From positions 121,189,987 to 121,253,986 of the forward strand of contig NC_081185.1 of assembly GCF_029867415.1 (NCBI RefSeq): a stretch of DNA of 64,000 bases, written 5' to 3'. The notes below the pieces were generated by a model. The model worked only from the letters and a program-made list of their open reading frames with translations, searched no databases and was not told where the DNA came from. Source of the DNA: Vicia villosa. Lineage: Eukaryota > Streptophyta > Magnoliopsida > Fabales > Fabaceae. Position numbers and translations under genes: made by a program. Shown in pieces: positions 1 through 12,589 of this stretch (the stretch's first letter is position 1; each line of letters starts with the position of its first letter).

Positions 1-173
1 AATATAATAATGGGAAATGCAACATACATAAGCATACATTTCACAATTCATCACTCTTCTTAACACACATACATAGATCCTCAATATAAAGTCGACATGT
101 TTAATACAATTAAGTATCACAATCAGACTCACCACATCGCATATCAATGATTTACACATTTACACATATATTA

Positions 174-292
<119 letters not shown>

Positions 293-935
293 CACATTCC
301 ACATCAAATATGTATCATTCACATATATCACATTCACATTTCCTTCCCTAATTCATATCATATGATTCATCATTTCCTTCCCTATTTCATATGATTCAAA
401 TTCACATCCACACATTCATATCGCATAATCACACATAACAACATTTCACACCGACATGTGCGACTCAAGTGTGACTCTATGCGATATGCATGTGGATCCC
501 TCCGTTATCATTTTCGGCCATACCGATTGTCTTCCTCTCTAGACTAGATAACCACCTCAAAGCCCCATACTCTTTAAGCTTTCAAACCCATACTCGTTAG
601 GTTTGGGACAAGTAAATAACCTTCGCGAGATTACCCAACATTGCCACTTTAAAAGACTTATGTTTGTGTACGTGTGCAACAAATTAAGACTTATGCATTT
701 AAGACGATCACTCTACCTCTTAAACTACACAATCAAATCTTCACAACTTTGCACAATATTACACAACATGTCAGTCAATCCAATCTCAACACAATTATCA
801 TTTAGCAATCAAGTACATAATACATTCGTTTATACCTCACACATATTAATTAATTAATTAATAACACATAATAAACATATAGAAGTAATAGGTATGCAAG
901 TCAAGTCTCAAACAAACAGGGAAATAATTTTAAAC

Positions 936-1115
936 ACAGTTCGCGCCGCCAAGCATTGGTCGCGCCGCGAAGTACAAGGCATAAACAATGTATTTCAAAA
1001 ATTCACTCAGTTCGCGCCGCCACACAATGGTCGCGCCGCAAAGGATAGGGCTGAAACAAGTCATTCAGAATCCATTCAGTTCACACCGCCACCATTGTTC
1101 GCGTCGCAAACACAG
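936..1115. repeat. CG-rich imperfect direct repeats
   Basis: Three imperfect units start near 938, 1008 and 1077, each built on the pattern CAGTTCGCGCCGCCA, then about 6 bases, then TGGTCGCGCCGC. The spacing is about 70 bp and the third unit has decayed (CACACCGCC, CGCGTCGC). The repeats stand out sharply from AT-rich surroundings and are probably part of an old retrotransposon. Confidence 0.6.
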
Positions 1116-3387
1116 CGCGGAAATGAATTTTCTGTGTGAAATCAGCACAATTCCCTCTTTTCATTCCACCATTCAATTCACAGTTCAGTTCAATCTTTTG
1201 CATACGAATTTCACATACATATCACACATATAACTCATATGTATCATTAGATTCATCAAAACTTCATTAATCATGCAAATCTATGAATTTCACCCAAATC
1301 CCAAAAGTTAGGTTTTCACATTCTTTTCATCAAACATGTCATAAATCAAAACCCACCCATGGAATCAAGTAAGGAATCATTATTACATGTTATTTCTACC
1401 AGTTCTAGGCATGAACAACATCAAACAACACAAATCTCATGAAATTATGAAAATGCCTAAATTGAAATCCCATTTTCTATCACGTACAACATTACCCAAT
1501 CATAGATTCTACAAGAATTTAGATTCTAATCCTTACCTTAAACTCTTAATCCACCCTCTTGATGAAATCTACCAAGCTTCTTTTCTTCTCTTCTATGCTC
1601 TTTTTCTCTCCTTTCTATCTTTCTCCTCTTTTCTTTCTAATTAGGTTATGACACAAAGTTCTCTCTTAACTCTCTTTATTCCATTGGGCTAAACCCATTC
1701 AATACTCTTTCTCACTCAACTAAGCCTATTTAGCTCATTTTTAATATAATTCTATTATTTATTAATTAGCTAAATAACATATTACCCCACAATTAAATAA
1801 TTATCACCCAACAATAATTAAATAAAACACACAAACAATTAGTTATCATACTCCAAAATTTGCCCATCATATTTCATCATACTTTGACTCAAAGATCTCC
1901 AATTGCTCAAAGCTACACAAGAAGGAAGCATGCATATCTTCTCCTAAACAAGTACCTCTGAATTAGGGTTTTGTCTCTCTTCAAGTAAAATCAGGTTCTG
2001 ATACCTCAAGTGGATTCAAAGTATCCTAATGCCAATTTCAAGCCCTGATTCCCAATTTTTCTCATTCAACTGCTCAAATGGTCCACAAACAATCAATTTG
2101 ACTTAAAAGTCAATTATGGTCAAACCAGAGTCAAAACTCCTGATTTTTTGTCAATATCAATATTATGAAGTCACATTCATCATTTGATCAAGGGTTGATC
2201 ATGATTCATCAAGGAAAGTTCAGAAATCAACAAAACTCAAAGTTTCTAAATTAGGGTTTTTAACCTAAAAGTCAACTAAACTTTGACCAGCCATAACTTT
2301 CACATGGGACATCAGAAATTTCCCAACCAAAGCCTATTTTTAATTAAGGAAATGGAATTCTAGAAAACTTTGTATCTTTAAACTCAAGGCCAAAAATGCT
2401 TCATTTGAGAGATATGAGCCAAAACATTATAGGTCCTTCTAGAAGCTCGCAAAAAGCTGTTTTTTTGTCAGGAGCAATATCATCAAGATAAAATCCTCAA
2501 ATGCAAAAACGGTTACAAAGTGGCTTGTTGAGGACATATTGGGATTTCCAAAAAGTTCTAGAACATCTTCATATGACAAATATTGATTGAGTTATGATTG
2601 GCGCAAGTTGGGAAAAATTCAAGAAAGGCATAAAACCCTAATTGATGAAAATGAAGATTTTGAGTAATGAGCTTATATGTATGGATTTGAACGTGACAAA
2701 AAGCTCATACAAGGCCCATAAACCGATTTACATCTATCTTATGATTTTTATTTCTTTTATTTTGAATTTATGCCTTTAAATTCAAAAAAAACCAAATAAA
2801 GTCATGATTAAATTGAAAGATTGTGAGATTTATTTCCTATTTTTTATTTTGATCTAAAATCATCTTGAGGACCCACAAAATAATATCATAACACATTATG
2901 ATTTTTATTTTTTTAATTTTGAATTTATTCACATAAAATTTAAAATTAAATCAAATAAAATAAAATCATCCAAAATTATGTGATTACGTTTTGGTTATGT
3001 TTGAACCGCAACTCATCATAGGTCATTTTTTTGTATATTTGGCTTGGAAACAACATTTGGAGCTTGCAAATGCATGATCGAAGGTTGAATTTTTCATCGA
3101 TTGGTGTTGATAAACCAATAAATGTTTGGTTCATCTTCTTCTCTTCTATTTGTATTTCTCTTTTGTTCAATTTGTATGTAAATACTTTAAACCCATGGAT
3201 GTTTGTTACTCTTTCTACTAGTTGTATAAATTTTATTTTACAAACCTTAATCGGTGTTTCCTTGATCTTTTTGCTTAATCGCTTCGGATTTATATTGTTA
3301 TAGAAATATGCTTCGTGAATCTTGATTAGGAGAATACCTGTTAGTTCTAGATTCTAGACATAGGGTTTGGGGTTAACATCCACATAA

Positions 3388-4754
3388 TATCTAAGTTTAA
3401 TGTCTCTGTGTTGTTCGATCGGTTGAGACATCCTCGAAAGAGAAATATAGTTGAACTCTCATCGGTGTTGCAGAAATGGACATTGATGTGAGGGATATGT
3501 TGTGATTCTAATGAGTATTGTAGATTGAGTACGGCGGAGTGATAAATCTAAGTTTGTGAGGAGTAGTTTAGATTCCAACCAGATAAGTTATTCTCTATCA
3601 AGAATGAATTCTTTTTATGTGCATATGTTACATTTTCCTTGTTTACTTAAAACCCATTTAATCCAAACTCATAACTAAGAATATATCGAACGGAAGTTCA
3701 ATAGCAATAATCTCTGTGGACACGATAAATTCTCGGATAAATACTTCTAAAACTTTTGTTGCTTTCCGCTTTACTGCTCCAATAGTGCAGTGCAAGAAAA
3801 TAAATAGATATTAAAAGTACAGATAAAAGCAACAGGTTCGAATGTAATTCACGTATATCAGACAACCTTCCAGTTACACATAGATAGAATTACTTATGGG
3901 AAATATTTTCTACTTATAGAAAGGAATAATTTAACGGGAACTTGTCGCTTTCGCGTACTAAGAACCGAGTTTAATCTTTAAGTCTACCCATTCATTTGTC
4001 ACATATGAACAGTGCACATTGCGTTAAAGTAATAAACCTATTTTTAAGAAATCAATAACTTGTCTTAGTAGAAAAGTGGTTTTAACTTGGAAATTTTAAC
4101 TTAAAGAGATTCTTGGCTTTTGGCAAAGAATCAGATTTCAAACCCATAAACGCGTCCGAAAATAGTTTCAAAATCGTTTTTTCTAAAAATATGTCAAAGA
4201 TTCATAATTAACCAAACAAACGCTTTCGCCCATTTTGTTTGGTTAAAAACTAATCAAGTTTAATTTTAAGTATGGACGAATTTCGATCTTACCCATAGAA
4301 ATTTAAACATAGAAAACTTGAATTAAAGGTTAAAACATCCCCAATAATATTTTTATTAATATAACATTTGGAACATGATCGTGACAACGATCCTTACATT
4401 CTAACCTTTATAAAATTAGCTAGACATAGAAATAAATGCGAGCCTATAAAACGTATAGGCTATGATAAGAGCGAGGAATAAATAAAATAAAAGCGATTAA
4501 AGAAGAAACATGCTCCAACGGGAATCTTTGGTTCTGGTACAAGGAAAGTAAATGCGGAAATAAAAATGTGGTATGATTAACTTCAACCAAAGTGCTCCAA
4601 ACCCCGATTACAAACTTAATCTACACCGCAACAACTCTTCAATGTGAAGGGACTGTCACTTTACAGATGTTGATGGTTTATGGCTTAAGTAGTAACTAAG
4701 CTTGGATGAAAAACGAAAATGAAATGAAGTTCCTATTTATAGAAGTTCCTGAAG
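3388..4754. other. Non-coding part of gypsy remnant, copy A
   Basis: No coding potential seen. It matches 28181-29500 in copy B, with scattered substitutions and small indels. It lies upstream of a gypsy integrase fragment and is probably untranslated or LTR sequence of that element, but LTR ends could not be placed. Confidence 0.5.
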
Positions 4755-5173
4755 TTGCGTAAAGATGAACATGCCGCTCAACTCCTTCTGAGCGGGAAAC
4801 ATTCTGTGAAGGTCGCGCTCGCGGAGGGGGGTTCCGCGGCCGCGGAGCTGGCCGATGTGGATGGGAACGTGGCAATTACCCCTCTGGTGGAAACTGGTCA
4901 TGTTACCGCGCTCCCTTCAATGGAAACGTGGCATTTTAGAAATGGAGATCTTTTATGTGTGGAAAATTGATTTTATGGGACCCTTCCCATCTTCTTTTGG
5001 AAACAATTACATACTCGTCATTGTCGATTATGTATCTACATGGATCGAGTTTGTATCTTCCCCAACAAACGATGCACAAGTAGTAATTAAGTTATTCAAG
5101 AACATCATTTTTCCGAGATTCGGTGTACCCAGACTAGTCATTAGTGACGAAGACTCTCACTTCATTTCCAAAA
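4755..5173 (+). pseudogene. Ty3/gypsy integrase fragment, copy A (internal deletion, interrupted)
   Basis: A decayed piece of the retroviral-type integrase core. [17 protein letters not shown] is followed by [11 protein letters not shown] and [16 protein letters not shown], the region of the first two catalytic Asp residues. Compared with copy B (29709-30245) the zinc-binding N-terminal part is missing: about 265 bp is deleted between 4918 and 4932 and replaced by a short filler. The frame is cut at 5173 by insertion of the MULE at 5174-6767, and the last few residues resume at 6777. Upstream (4755-4920) is a CG-rich segment I cannot assign. The FMGPFPSS wording fits the Athila/Tat branch of gypsy elements. 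It is non-functional. Confidence 0.85.
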
Positions 5174-6767
5174 GGAAATTTCTCTATAGACCTCCCAACC
5201 TTCTAGTCCACCTCTGGTGAAAAATCCAAACTACCCCTGACTTCGGAAGTTCATTTCCGAAATGCAAGAAAAAGGCGTTTTCGGAGATGCATCTCCGAAA
5301 GCGTCTTTTTTTTGAAAAAATTGTCTTATTTCGGAAGTTCATTTCCGAAAACAGCATTTCGGAAGTTCACTTCCGAAATACTGCGCGTTCTGCAGATTTA
5401 TTAAAACACTCCCCTCCCCCATTCATTTACCCTAACTCAAATCAAAAACAAGCAAAGGCGAAAATTTGTTCAAACAGAATTCCAAGGCTGCATCAAGGCT
5501 CCAATCACACTGCTAAACAACATTCAAAAGCCCTCAATCCTAACACTTTGTAAGTTTTGAAATTTTTAGATTCATTATTCAAATGCATGTTATTTAGGGT
5601 TTTAATTGCATAAATGATATATGGTTAGGTTGTAAGTAGTATTTAGGTTGTTTAGAAGCATTTTGAATTGGTTTTATGTCTGGTTTTGGGGTCTGCCATG
5701 GAAGTTGCAGAAAACTCCATCGCAGGGGTGTTTCGGAAGTTCATTTCCGAAAACACCTCCATCCCAGTTTTCGGAAATGAACTTCCGAATTGTATCAGAA
5801 GTTCAAATTTTTTTGTTTTTTATTTTGTCTCGCATATTAATCGATTTCAATTGTTTACAGGAACATGTCAGACAACCAACCAGCACGAATCAGACAGGGA
5901 AGGGAGACCAAGACTGCGTCGGCTAGAGAGGGTAGGGAGTGTCCGTTTTAATTTGCAAGTACTTTATTTTTAACGCCTTTGTTAATTGTGCCTGTTTCTT
6001 TGAAGTTTGTGTGCATGCGTTCTTACTTCTTTGACGGCGTGTCGCTGGTTTCCAACGTCTTTGTTCTTTAATGACTTGTCTGTTTCCCAAGCGTTTTTGT
6101 CCCCTTTCTTCTTTTATAAAAGGAGGTGAAGGAGGTGAAGGAGGTGAAGGAGAAGAAGAAGGTTTTGACTGGTTCTGCTTCTCGTTCCCTTGGGGTCCAT
6201 TGCTCGGACGTGCAGGCTTAGTCTTCAAGCGTGATCAACGCTGATGGTTCTGAGACTGAGTGGGATGAGGATTGGTATAATTATCTTCATTCGGAGGAGT
6301 TCGCTCGTCGGGAAGAATAACGTGTTTTTGTTTTGTTTGATGTGTATTTTGTAACGCTCGTCGGGCAGAATAACGTGTCTTTGTTTTGTTTTGTTTTGAT
6401 TTCGGATTGTATCTTTCGCACAGTGTTTTTGGATTGGATTTATCATCTTAGTATTTTCAGTTTATCTGTTGCTTATTTTTATTTGGCGTTTGCGTTTAAT
6501 TAAAATGCGAGACAGTTTAAGAAAAAACATAAAAAAAAACACAGTTTCTGCATAATTCGGAAGTTCATTTCCGAATTCACCCCCATGAGGTGTTTTCAGA
6601 AGTTCATCTCCGAAGACACCCCCCATGAGGTGTTTTCGGAGATGCACTTCCGAATTGTGGAAATTTTTTTTAAAAAAAAGCGCTTCGGAAGTTCATTTCC
6701 GAAGCAGGGGTATTTTGGGATTTTCGCTGGGGGTGACCCCCATAGGGAGGTGGCTAAAGAAATTTTC
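5174..6767. mobile_element. Non-autonomous Mutator-like element, palindrome-rich family (element 1)
   Basis: A 1594-bp insertion in the gypsy integrase. A 9-bp target duplication TTTCCAAAA lies at 5165-5173 and 6768-6776. The empty site with a single TTTCCAAAA is at 30202-30210 in copy B, so the ends are firm. The imperfect terminal inverted repeats begin GGAAATTTCTCTATAGACCT at the left and, read inward from the right, GAAAATTTCTTTAGCCACCT. A 9-bp duplication is the Mutator signature. No transposase is present. The interior has short open frames (for example from an ATG near 5867) that I do not recognise. A related element lies at 43886-45105, sharing the right end GGGTGACCCCCATAGGGAGG. Confidence 0.88.
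5241..6704. repeat. Dispersed 20-bp palindromes inside MULE element 1
   Basis: About ten copies of TTCGGAAGTTCATTTCCGAA or close variants (TTCGGAGATGCATCTCCGAA, TTCGGAAATGAACTTCCGAA) lie near 5243, 5280, 5333, 5358, 5732, 5772, 6549, 6595, 6636 and 6685. Each is a near-perfect inverted repeat. They cluster toward both ends and leave the middle (5780-6540) free. Confidence 0.88.
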
Positions 6768-6776
6768 TTTCCAAAA

Positions 6777-8486
6777 TCTTCGAAAAACCTCTAGTGAAGT
6801 AAGGATTCCGACACCGTGTAGCAACACCCTATCACCCGCAAACAAGTGGGCAAGTAGAAGTCTCAAACAGAAATATTATGCAAATACTCGAGAAAACTAT
6901 TATGTGTAAAATAATTTTTTATGTCTGTGTCTACCTAAGAATTTTTTAAATCATCATTATATAAAAGCGGTTAAGATCCTCCTATCCCCTAAATTAAATA
7001 TATAGTCTTAATTTTCTTAATTTTTTATTTAAAAAATATTATAATAATTAATATAGGAGTATTTGAGCGCTGCATTCAAACTTTTCATAGGATAGCCTTT
7101 TTTTTGTTAAACGTTGATATTTAAATTCTAAACATTAGAAAAATCGCAAATTAACCTTATAAAAATCTTACAGATGAGCAAAAATGATTTCCTGATTTTT
7201 TAAACATCACGAGGGATGATATCATTAATATAATGAGTTTAAATGCTTTTCTAACGAGCATTTGATTCTTCTAAAAGTGTTAAAATGCTTTAAATGTTCG
7301 AACTTGACTAAAAACATTTTGATCAAGTTCGAACATAACCAAAAGTTTTATGCATGCTAAAAGATATGAATCATGTGTGAGCAATCTATAAGGGAACTTA
7401 ACAACTATAAAATTCTAAAGTGATAAGTCAAGCAATCAAAACATAACCGTATTGAGATTTTTCCCCGTAATAAGATGAAGATGTGCAACAAAAGCCCACT
7501 AGGGATATGCAGCTAAAAAAGTACTTAGGTTTTTGTGAAAGTTCTAAATTTAATTTGGTTTTTGTTTTGATTTTTTCTCTTCATGATAAATATTTGTTAG
7601 GTTTTTTTATATTTTAGGATAAAATTTCTAATAGAAGTTTTAATAGTATTTATGAGTTTTATTATATACTCTTCCTTTGAGATATCTTTATTAGACTTAT
7701 ATTGAGAGTTTCAGTGATACTTATTTAGTAGGAGTGTATCATAGCAAATGTGTGATACATTGTCACATAAACCCTCAATATCATCCCCGACCTTTGTTAA
7801 AATGGATGTCTATCTCACTTTATTTTTTTCTCTTTTTTATTTAGACTTATTTTCAAATGTAGGGATAATATTCATTGCAATGATATTAAGAAATAAAGTA
7901 ACAATCTATCACATACTTGAAAATATCATGTTCTACAAGTGTGCCTTGAATGAAATAACGGTCTAAAAAAATGAGGGTTCTTTACCATAGAGATTGCACA
8001 TAATTTCATGTTGTTACACCAATTGATTTTGGATCAGATATATGAGATATCAATATTGGTTTATCGTTGTAAAACAATCTCAACCATCAATAGACTAAGT
8101 CTGTTAAAGTATCCTTCCGTTAAAGAAGGAATTCATATTCAAGGTCTAAACTAACACCAAAAGTCGTGGTCTCTTCAACTATTTTAAGCATTATTTTTGT
8201 CATTATGTGGGAAAAGTAAAAAAAAAAAAAAAGTAGTGGTCTATTGAAATAGATAATGGCCAAGTACTCTGTGTCTTGAAACCCGTTTCTTAAAGATTTA
8301 GGCAAAAAAAAATTAAATTGCACGCCAATATTTTCCATTTTTACTTCAAATAATTTTAGTTATATTGCATTTATGTACATTTGTTATTTTATTTTAAATT
8401 TTATTATGAGACAGTGTTATTGATCAAAATACCATAATAGAACTTTTGATTGTATATTATATTAACGTTAACATTGTATATTAACT
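6777..8486. other. Duplicated non-coding flank, copy A
   Basis: No gene seen. It corresponds to 30211-31908 in copy B. A 72-aa open frame (7748-7966) is nearly the same in both copies, but only because the DNA is recently duplicated; it has no domain or codon evidence. Similarity to copy B rises sharply from about 7950 onward. Confidence 0.6.
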
Positions 8487-8509
8487 TATCACTAGTTCAA
8501 AAATGTTAA

Positions 8510-8985
8510 TTTACACCCGTTTTTTATTAAATTTACACCCATTATTTTTAATAAAAATCGGGTGTATATCCACAGGGTGAGAAATGTCTAACGCATTTAC
8601 ACCCGTTTAAAAATCGGGTGTAATTACGTTTTAAATTACACCCTGTTTTAATAAAAATCGGGTGTAATTGGACGTAATTACGTTTTTAATTACACCCTGT
8701 TTTAATAAAAATTGGGTGTAATTGGACGTAATTACGTTTTTAATTACACCCTGTTTTAATAAAAATTGGGTGTAATTGGACGTAATTACGTTTTAATTAC
8801 ACCCTGTTTTAATAAAAATCGGGTGTAATTGGACGTAATTACGTTTTAATTACACCCTATTTTAATAAAAATCGGGTGTAATTGGGCGTAATTACGTTTT
8901 AATTACACCCTGTTTTAATTAAAATCAGGTGTAGATACGTTCTTAATTACACCCTATTTTAATAAAAATTGGGTGTAAATACGTC
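8510..8985. repeat. CACTA left subterminal repeat array (53-54-bp period)
   Basis: Tandem units show successive ACACCCTG words (CCCTG/CCCTA) at 8641, 8695, 8749, 8802, 8855 and 8908, a period of 54 then 53 bp. Each unit contains TTACACCC, an AT-rich loop GTTTTAATAAAAAT, then GGGTGTAA, so each can fold as a hairpin. GGACGTAATTACGT follows. Such subterminal arrays are the expected binding region for a CACTA transposase. Confidence 0.9.
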
Positions 8986-9384
8986 ATTTATGAATGAACA
9001 ATTATATTATATTTAAATCTATTTACACCCTATTTCATATACACCATTTAGTTATATTTCATTTTCAGTTATAATATTGCAAATACTATAAAATCATACA
9101 CATAAAAATCATATTTTAACTAAGTCAAAATAGTGATTGTTCAATCTGAATTACATTATTCATTTGGTTGTTTGATCTTTATCCATGATTCTCCAATTTA
9201 TACATTAATACAAAATCATGAAAATTTACATCAAGAAACAAAGACTACAAGTTTCAAACATTACATATCTACAGTTTAAGGTGGCCTCAGTCTGCTGCAA
9301 AGTATAACAATTCTTTCACTATATGACTGTGTTTGCAGTGATTATCTAACAATCTCCTAGAAGACACAATCTGCATATAGCATC

Positions 9385-9700
9385 TTGCAAAACATCTTGA
9401 GGTTTCTACAGACACAATCTGTAGTGATGCCACTGGTTTACCTTTCTGCTATTCCAGCATTGCTTTATGTGGGAATTGCTTATGGATTTGTTGATTGGAT
9501 AGGTTTGAATTTCATAGGTGGGCCTATTGCAACATCTGTTTCAATGTCGATAATAATGATAATGTTAGGTTTATATGTCATGTATGCAAAGAAGTTTGAG
9601 AATACATGGAGAGGATTTTCAATGCAATCATTTCATTACTTGCTTACAAGCATGAAACTTGCTCTGCCTACTGCATACAGAAAAGATCTACAAAACCAGG
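9385..9700 (+). pseudogene. Captured MATE (DETOXIFICATION-type) efflux transporter fragment
   Basis: The frame starting at TTG 9385 reads LQNILRFLQTQSVVMP, then LNFIGGPIATSVSMSI, then YAKKFENTWRGFSM and FHYLLTSMKLALPTA. This is the middle region of plant MATE family drug/H+ antiporters, including two hydrophobic helices. The similarity ends near 9700, where the sequence becomes unrelated. There is no start, no other MATE exon and no promoter, so this is a transduplicated fragment inside the CACTA element and not a working transporter. Confidence 0.85.
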
Positions 9701-11375
9701 AGCTAAACCAATCTACACTACCTGCACATACAACAACAAGTTCAGATAATACCAACTTCAAATGCAAAAGTCAGGTTCATATTGTGTATCTTCGACACGC
9801 ATAAAACTATGTTATTCAAAGCTCAAAACATAATTCAAGGATAGGGGATCTTAAGCTATAAGTCTGAAGAGAGCAAAAGAGAAGCACACTTGAGATATAA
9901 TTGTAGCCAACTCAGCACTAACAGTTTCGAAAACCAACATTTCTCCGGTAGGTCTGCAATAAAAAGGGTACTAGCAGAATTCCTCGGAACAATCTTCAGT
10001 CAGAAACACCATCAAAAAATTCATCCCTCAATTGCTACCTGCTCCAACAAAAAAAAACAAAGCAAATCACCAATTAGGCTTGCAGCATTCACACCAGACC
10101 ATAAAAGACCTAAAAAACCAGTTCAACTATCAACCAAAATATCACCAAACCTACATGTTCAGATTATAGCACAAAGTATTCAATTCGCATTGATTTACAT
10201 ACAAACCTATGCCACACATTAAACTGGTACAAGTTACCACATCACTGCAAGAAAAGGAGAACCCAAACAAATCAAAACCAAATTCTAACTGCCATGTAAC
10301 TGTCCTAACTACCTCTAACTAATTTCATTAACCTATTCCACTTTTCCCAACCTCTAAGTAACTGCCTAACAGAATTCAACACAACCTCACCTAAACAAAC
10401 CTATCCTATTTGAAATAGATGAAGTGGCTGAATCCTTCTCCACCGTTTCTTGGATGCTTGCTGGACATAGTTGGGAACTGAGGGATTTATCTAACAATGA
10501 TGATAATGTCGGAAGTGATTGTTCTGATGCGGAAGACGGTATTGAAAATGTAGATGGTTGAAAAAGTCGCTTTGGAATGTGTTGTGCCACTAGGGAACAC
10601 ACATAACTCAGTGACTTCACAATAGCCTCAGAAACACAATTTAGATATGGACAAAAAAGATGTATGTTTGAGTGATGTTGATGCACAAGATTATTGGTTC
10701 AAAGATCTTGACCATGGTCGATTCAGGGAATTAAATAAAGTATTTGGACCAAGAATTTTGAATAAAACGCACCGCCAATATCGTTCTGGCCTATGTCAAA
10801 CATGTATAACCCCTTCTGAAAGTAATCTTCATCCGGGACATAATCATGTAACGGGATATCATTATCCTGCAACCATGACTTAGATTGCTCCATCAGGGCA
10901 CCCTGTAATAAACAGCATAAATTCCGTTAGAGGCTAATAGAACATTTACTAGTATAAAACTATCCATTGTGAAAGAGTAACTCTTCCCAAGAGGCCACAA
11001 TGAATTTTGCAGATTTAGGACTACCTCTAATTCACGTTATCTACTCAGATGGTCGAACAACCTGTCCATAATTAAGGACTAAGGATAAACAAAAAAATGT
11101 GGCATAATTTAAAACAGAACTAAGGATAATTACTAGGGAAAAGAGGTAATGTGCTTCATTCTCCTTCAATTTCTTCTCCCATAAGCCACATCACCACAAG
11201 ATATACATTGCTTTATATATATAGAAAATAAAGGATAAGAAGAAAGGATAAGAAGAAAGCATGTTACAAGTTTCAACTAGTTTGTTTATAGGCTGAAAGG
11301 CATGCACATCACTTTCAAGTGCAGTAGATATACATTGCTTAAAAACAAAGAACCCTTTGAATTAGGACTCTCCTA
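9701..11375. other. CACTA interior without recognised genes
   Basis: Short open frames on both strands (for example 10428-10560 plus, acidic, and 10647-10883 plus) may be further captured fragments, but I recognise none of them. No transposase motif was seen. Confidence 0.4.
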
Positions 11376-11748
11376 TTCCTTGAATTCACGAATGCAATCA
11401 AGTGACCCCCCTCTAGCAGCTAGATGAAGTGGAGTACTTCCCGGATAGCTGCAAATAGCAATTGATTAGTCCACAAAGCAGAAGAAAACTTTCAATAATA
11501 TTCAAAAAATAAAGATTATACAAAAATAGCAGGCAAACGGGCAACAAGTTGCGCCGCTACCCCTTTAAAGCCATTAGTCGTATAACTTTGACAGATCAAT
11601 ACCCATATCTACCAGTTGAAGCACAAACAAGAGCTCCATTGTCTAATAGAATATGTACACATTCAGGCCGTCTTTGTCGAGCCGCCAAATGCAATGGCGT
11701 CGCACTCTTTCCGTCTCTAACATTCACGAACCGACTAAATCCCCTATA
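11376..11748 (-). pseudogene. Captured XB3/XBAT-type ankyrin-repeat E3 ligase fragment (two exons)
   Basis: On the minus strand, about 11748-11557 reads SRFVNVRDGKSATPLHLAAR followed by QRRPECVHILLDNGALVCAS. After an intron-like gap, about 11452-11376 reads YPGSTPLHLAARGGSLDCIR, preceded by an AG acceptor. These are consecutive ankyrin repeats of the plant XB3-like RING E3 ligases, in the right order and spacing. After IREF the reading departs from the family and stops. The RING domain and the other repeats are absent. It is a captured fragment in the CACTA element, opposite in orientation to the MATE piece. Confidence 0.82.
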
Positions 11749-12589
11749 ACCAACTCAAAAACATTAAAAAAACTAATAAAAAAACCATAACACCATAGCT
11801 CGTGTATGCTGTGACATTTGGAAACCATTGGTGAGCCATGAGTGTTGTTGTTTAGCTATTCATAGAGTATTGAAAGTGTGGTTTTCAAATGGATTACAAT
11901 CACGATTGCAGTCTCAGTATACGGATATCTTAGCATTATGGCCGCTAGCTACTGCGCCTGCATCAATTTGTAATGGGTGATTTTCTGCAAGATAGACAGT
12001 GACACTGACAGCAGTTGAAAACTTAGGCTGAAAACTTCTTGACATAGTTAACAATCAAGTTGAAACAATAGTAAAAGCACATATTTTCTAAAATCAACCA
12101 ACTACCTACATTCATTATTAATCTAATGCAACAGAAATTATAATTGAGCTTAATTAAATCATCCTTATAAAGGTGATCTTAATGTATACAAAAAAAAATC
12201 TAAAAAATCAAAACATGCTACTAACAAGAAATGTAGAAAGAAGAAAAGCAAGCAGAGACACCAATTAAGAACAGCAAGAAGCATTGTGTGACGACTATGC
12301 AAAATCATTTTTTCATACATAATCGAATATTTAAGCCTGTTAAAGGATTTTATAACCCTATTATATCAATTAAAAATGCTTTGAATTTTTTGAGCCTTAG
12401 ATAATGTCTAAAAAGGACTAAATTATCCTGTTAAGGGCTCAAATTTTTTCACACAACGTGGACAGAAAAATGAACACGGCATTAGAGTCTCTGGACATAG
12501 TTTATGTAAATGAATATACTTTACAAATGCACATTCAACCTCTGAGCATTTTTCAGACATGTTTACAAAGAATAAACTCAGTACTCATC

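Noticed and set aside
3031..3303. 90-aa hydrophobic open frame
   Set aside because: No recognised family, start context or partner copy; AT-rich DNA gives such hydrophobic frames by chance.
7748..7966. 72-aa frame conserved at 31171-31389
   Set aside because: Conservation is explained by the recent segmental duplication; the differences include replacements and there is no domain.
8510..8985. CRISPR-like array
   Set aside because: The regular 53-54-bp repeats have no unique spacers, lie inside a CACTA element of a plant genome, and are its subterminal repeats.
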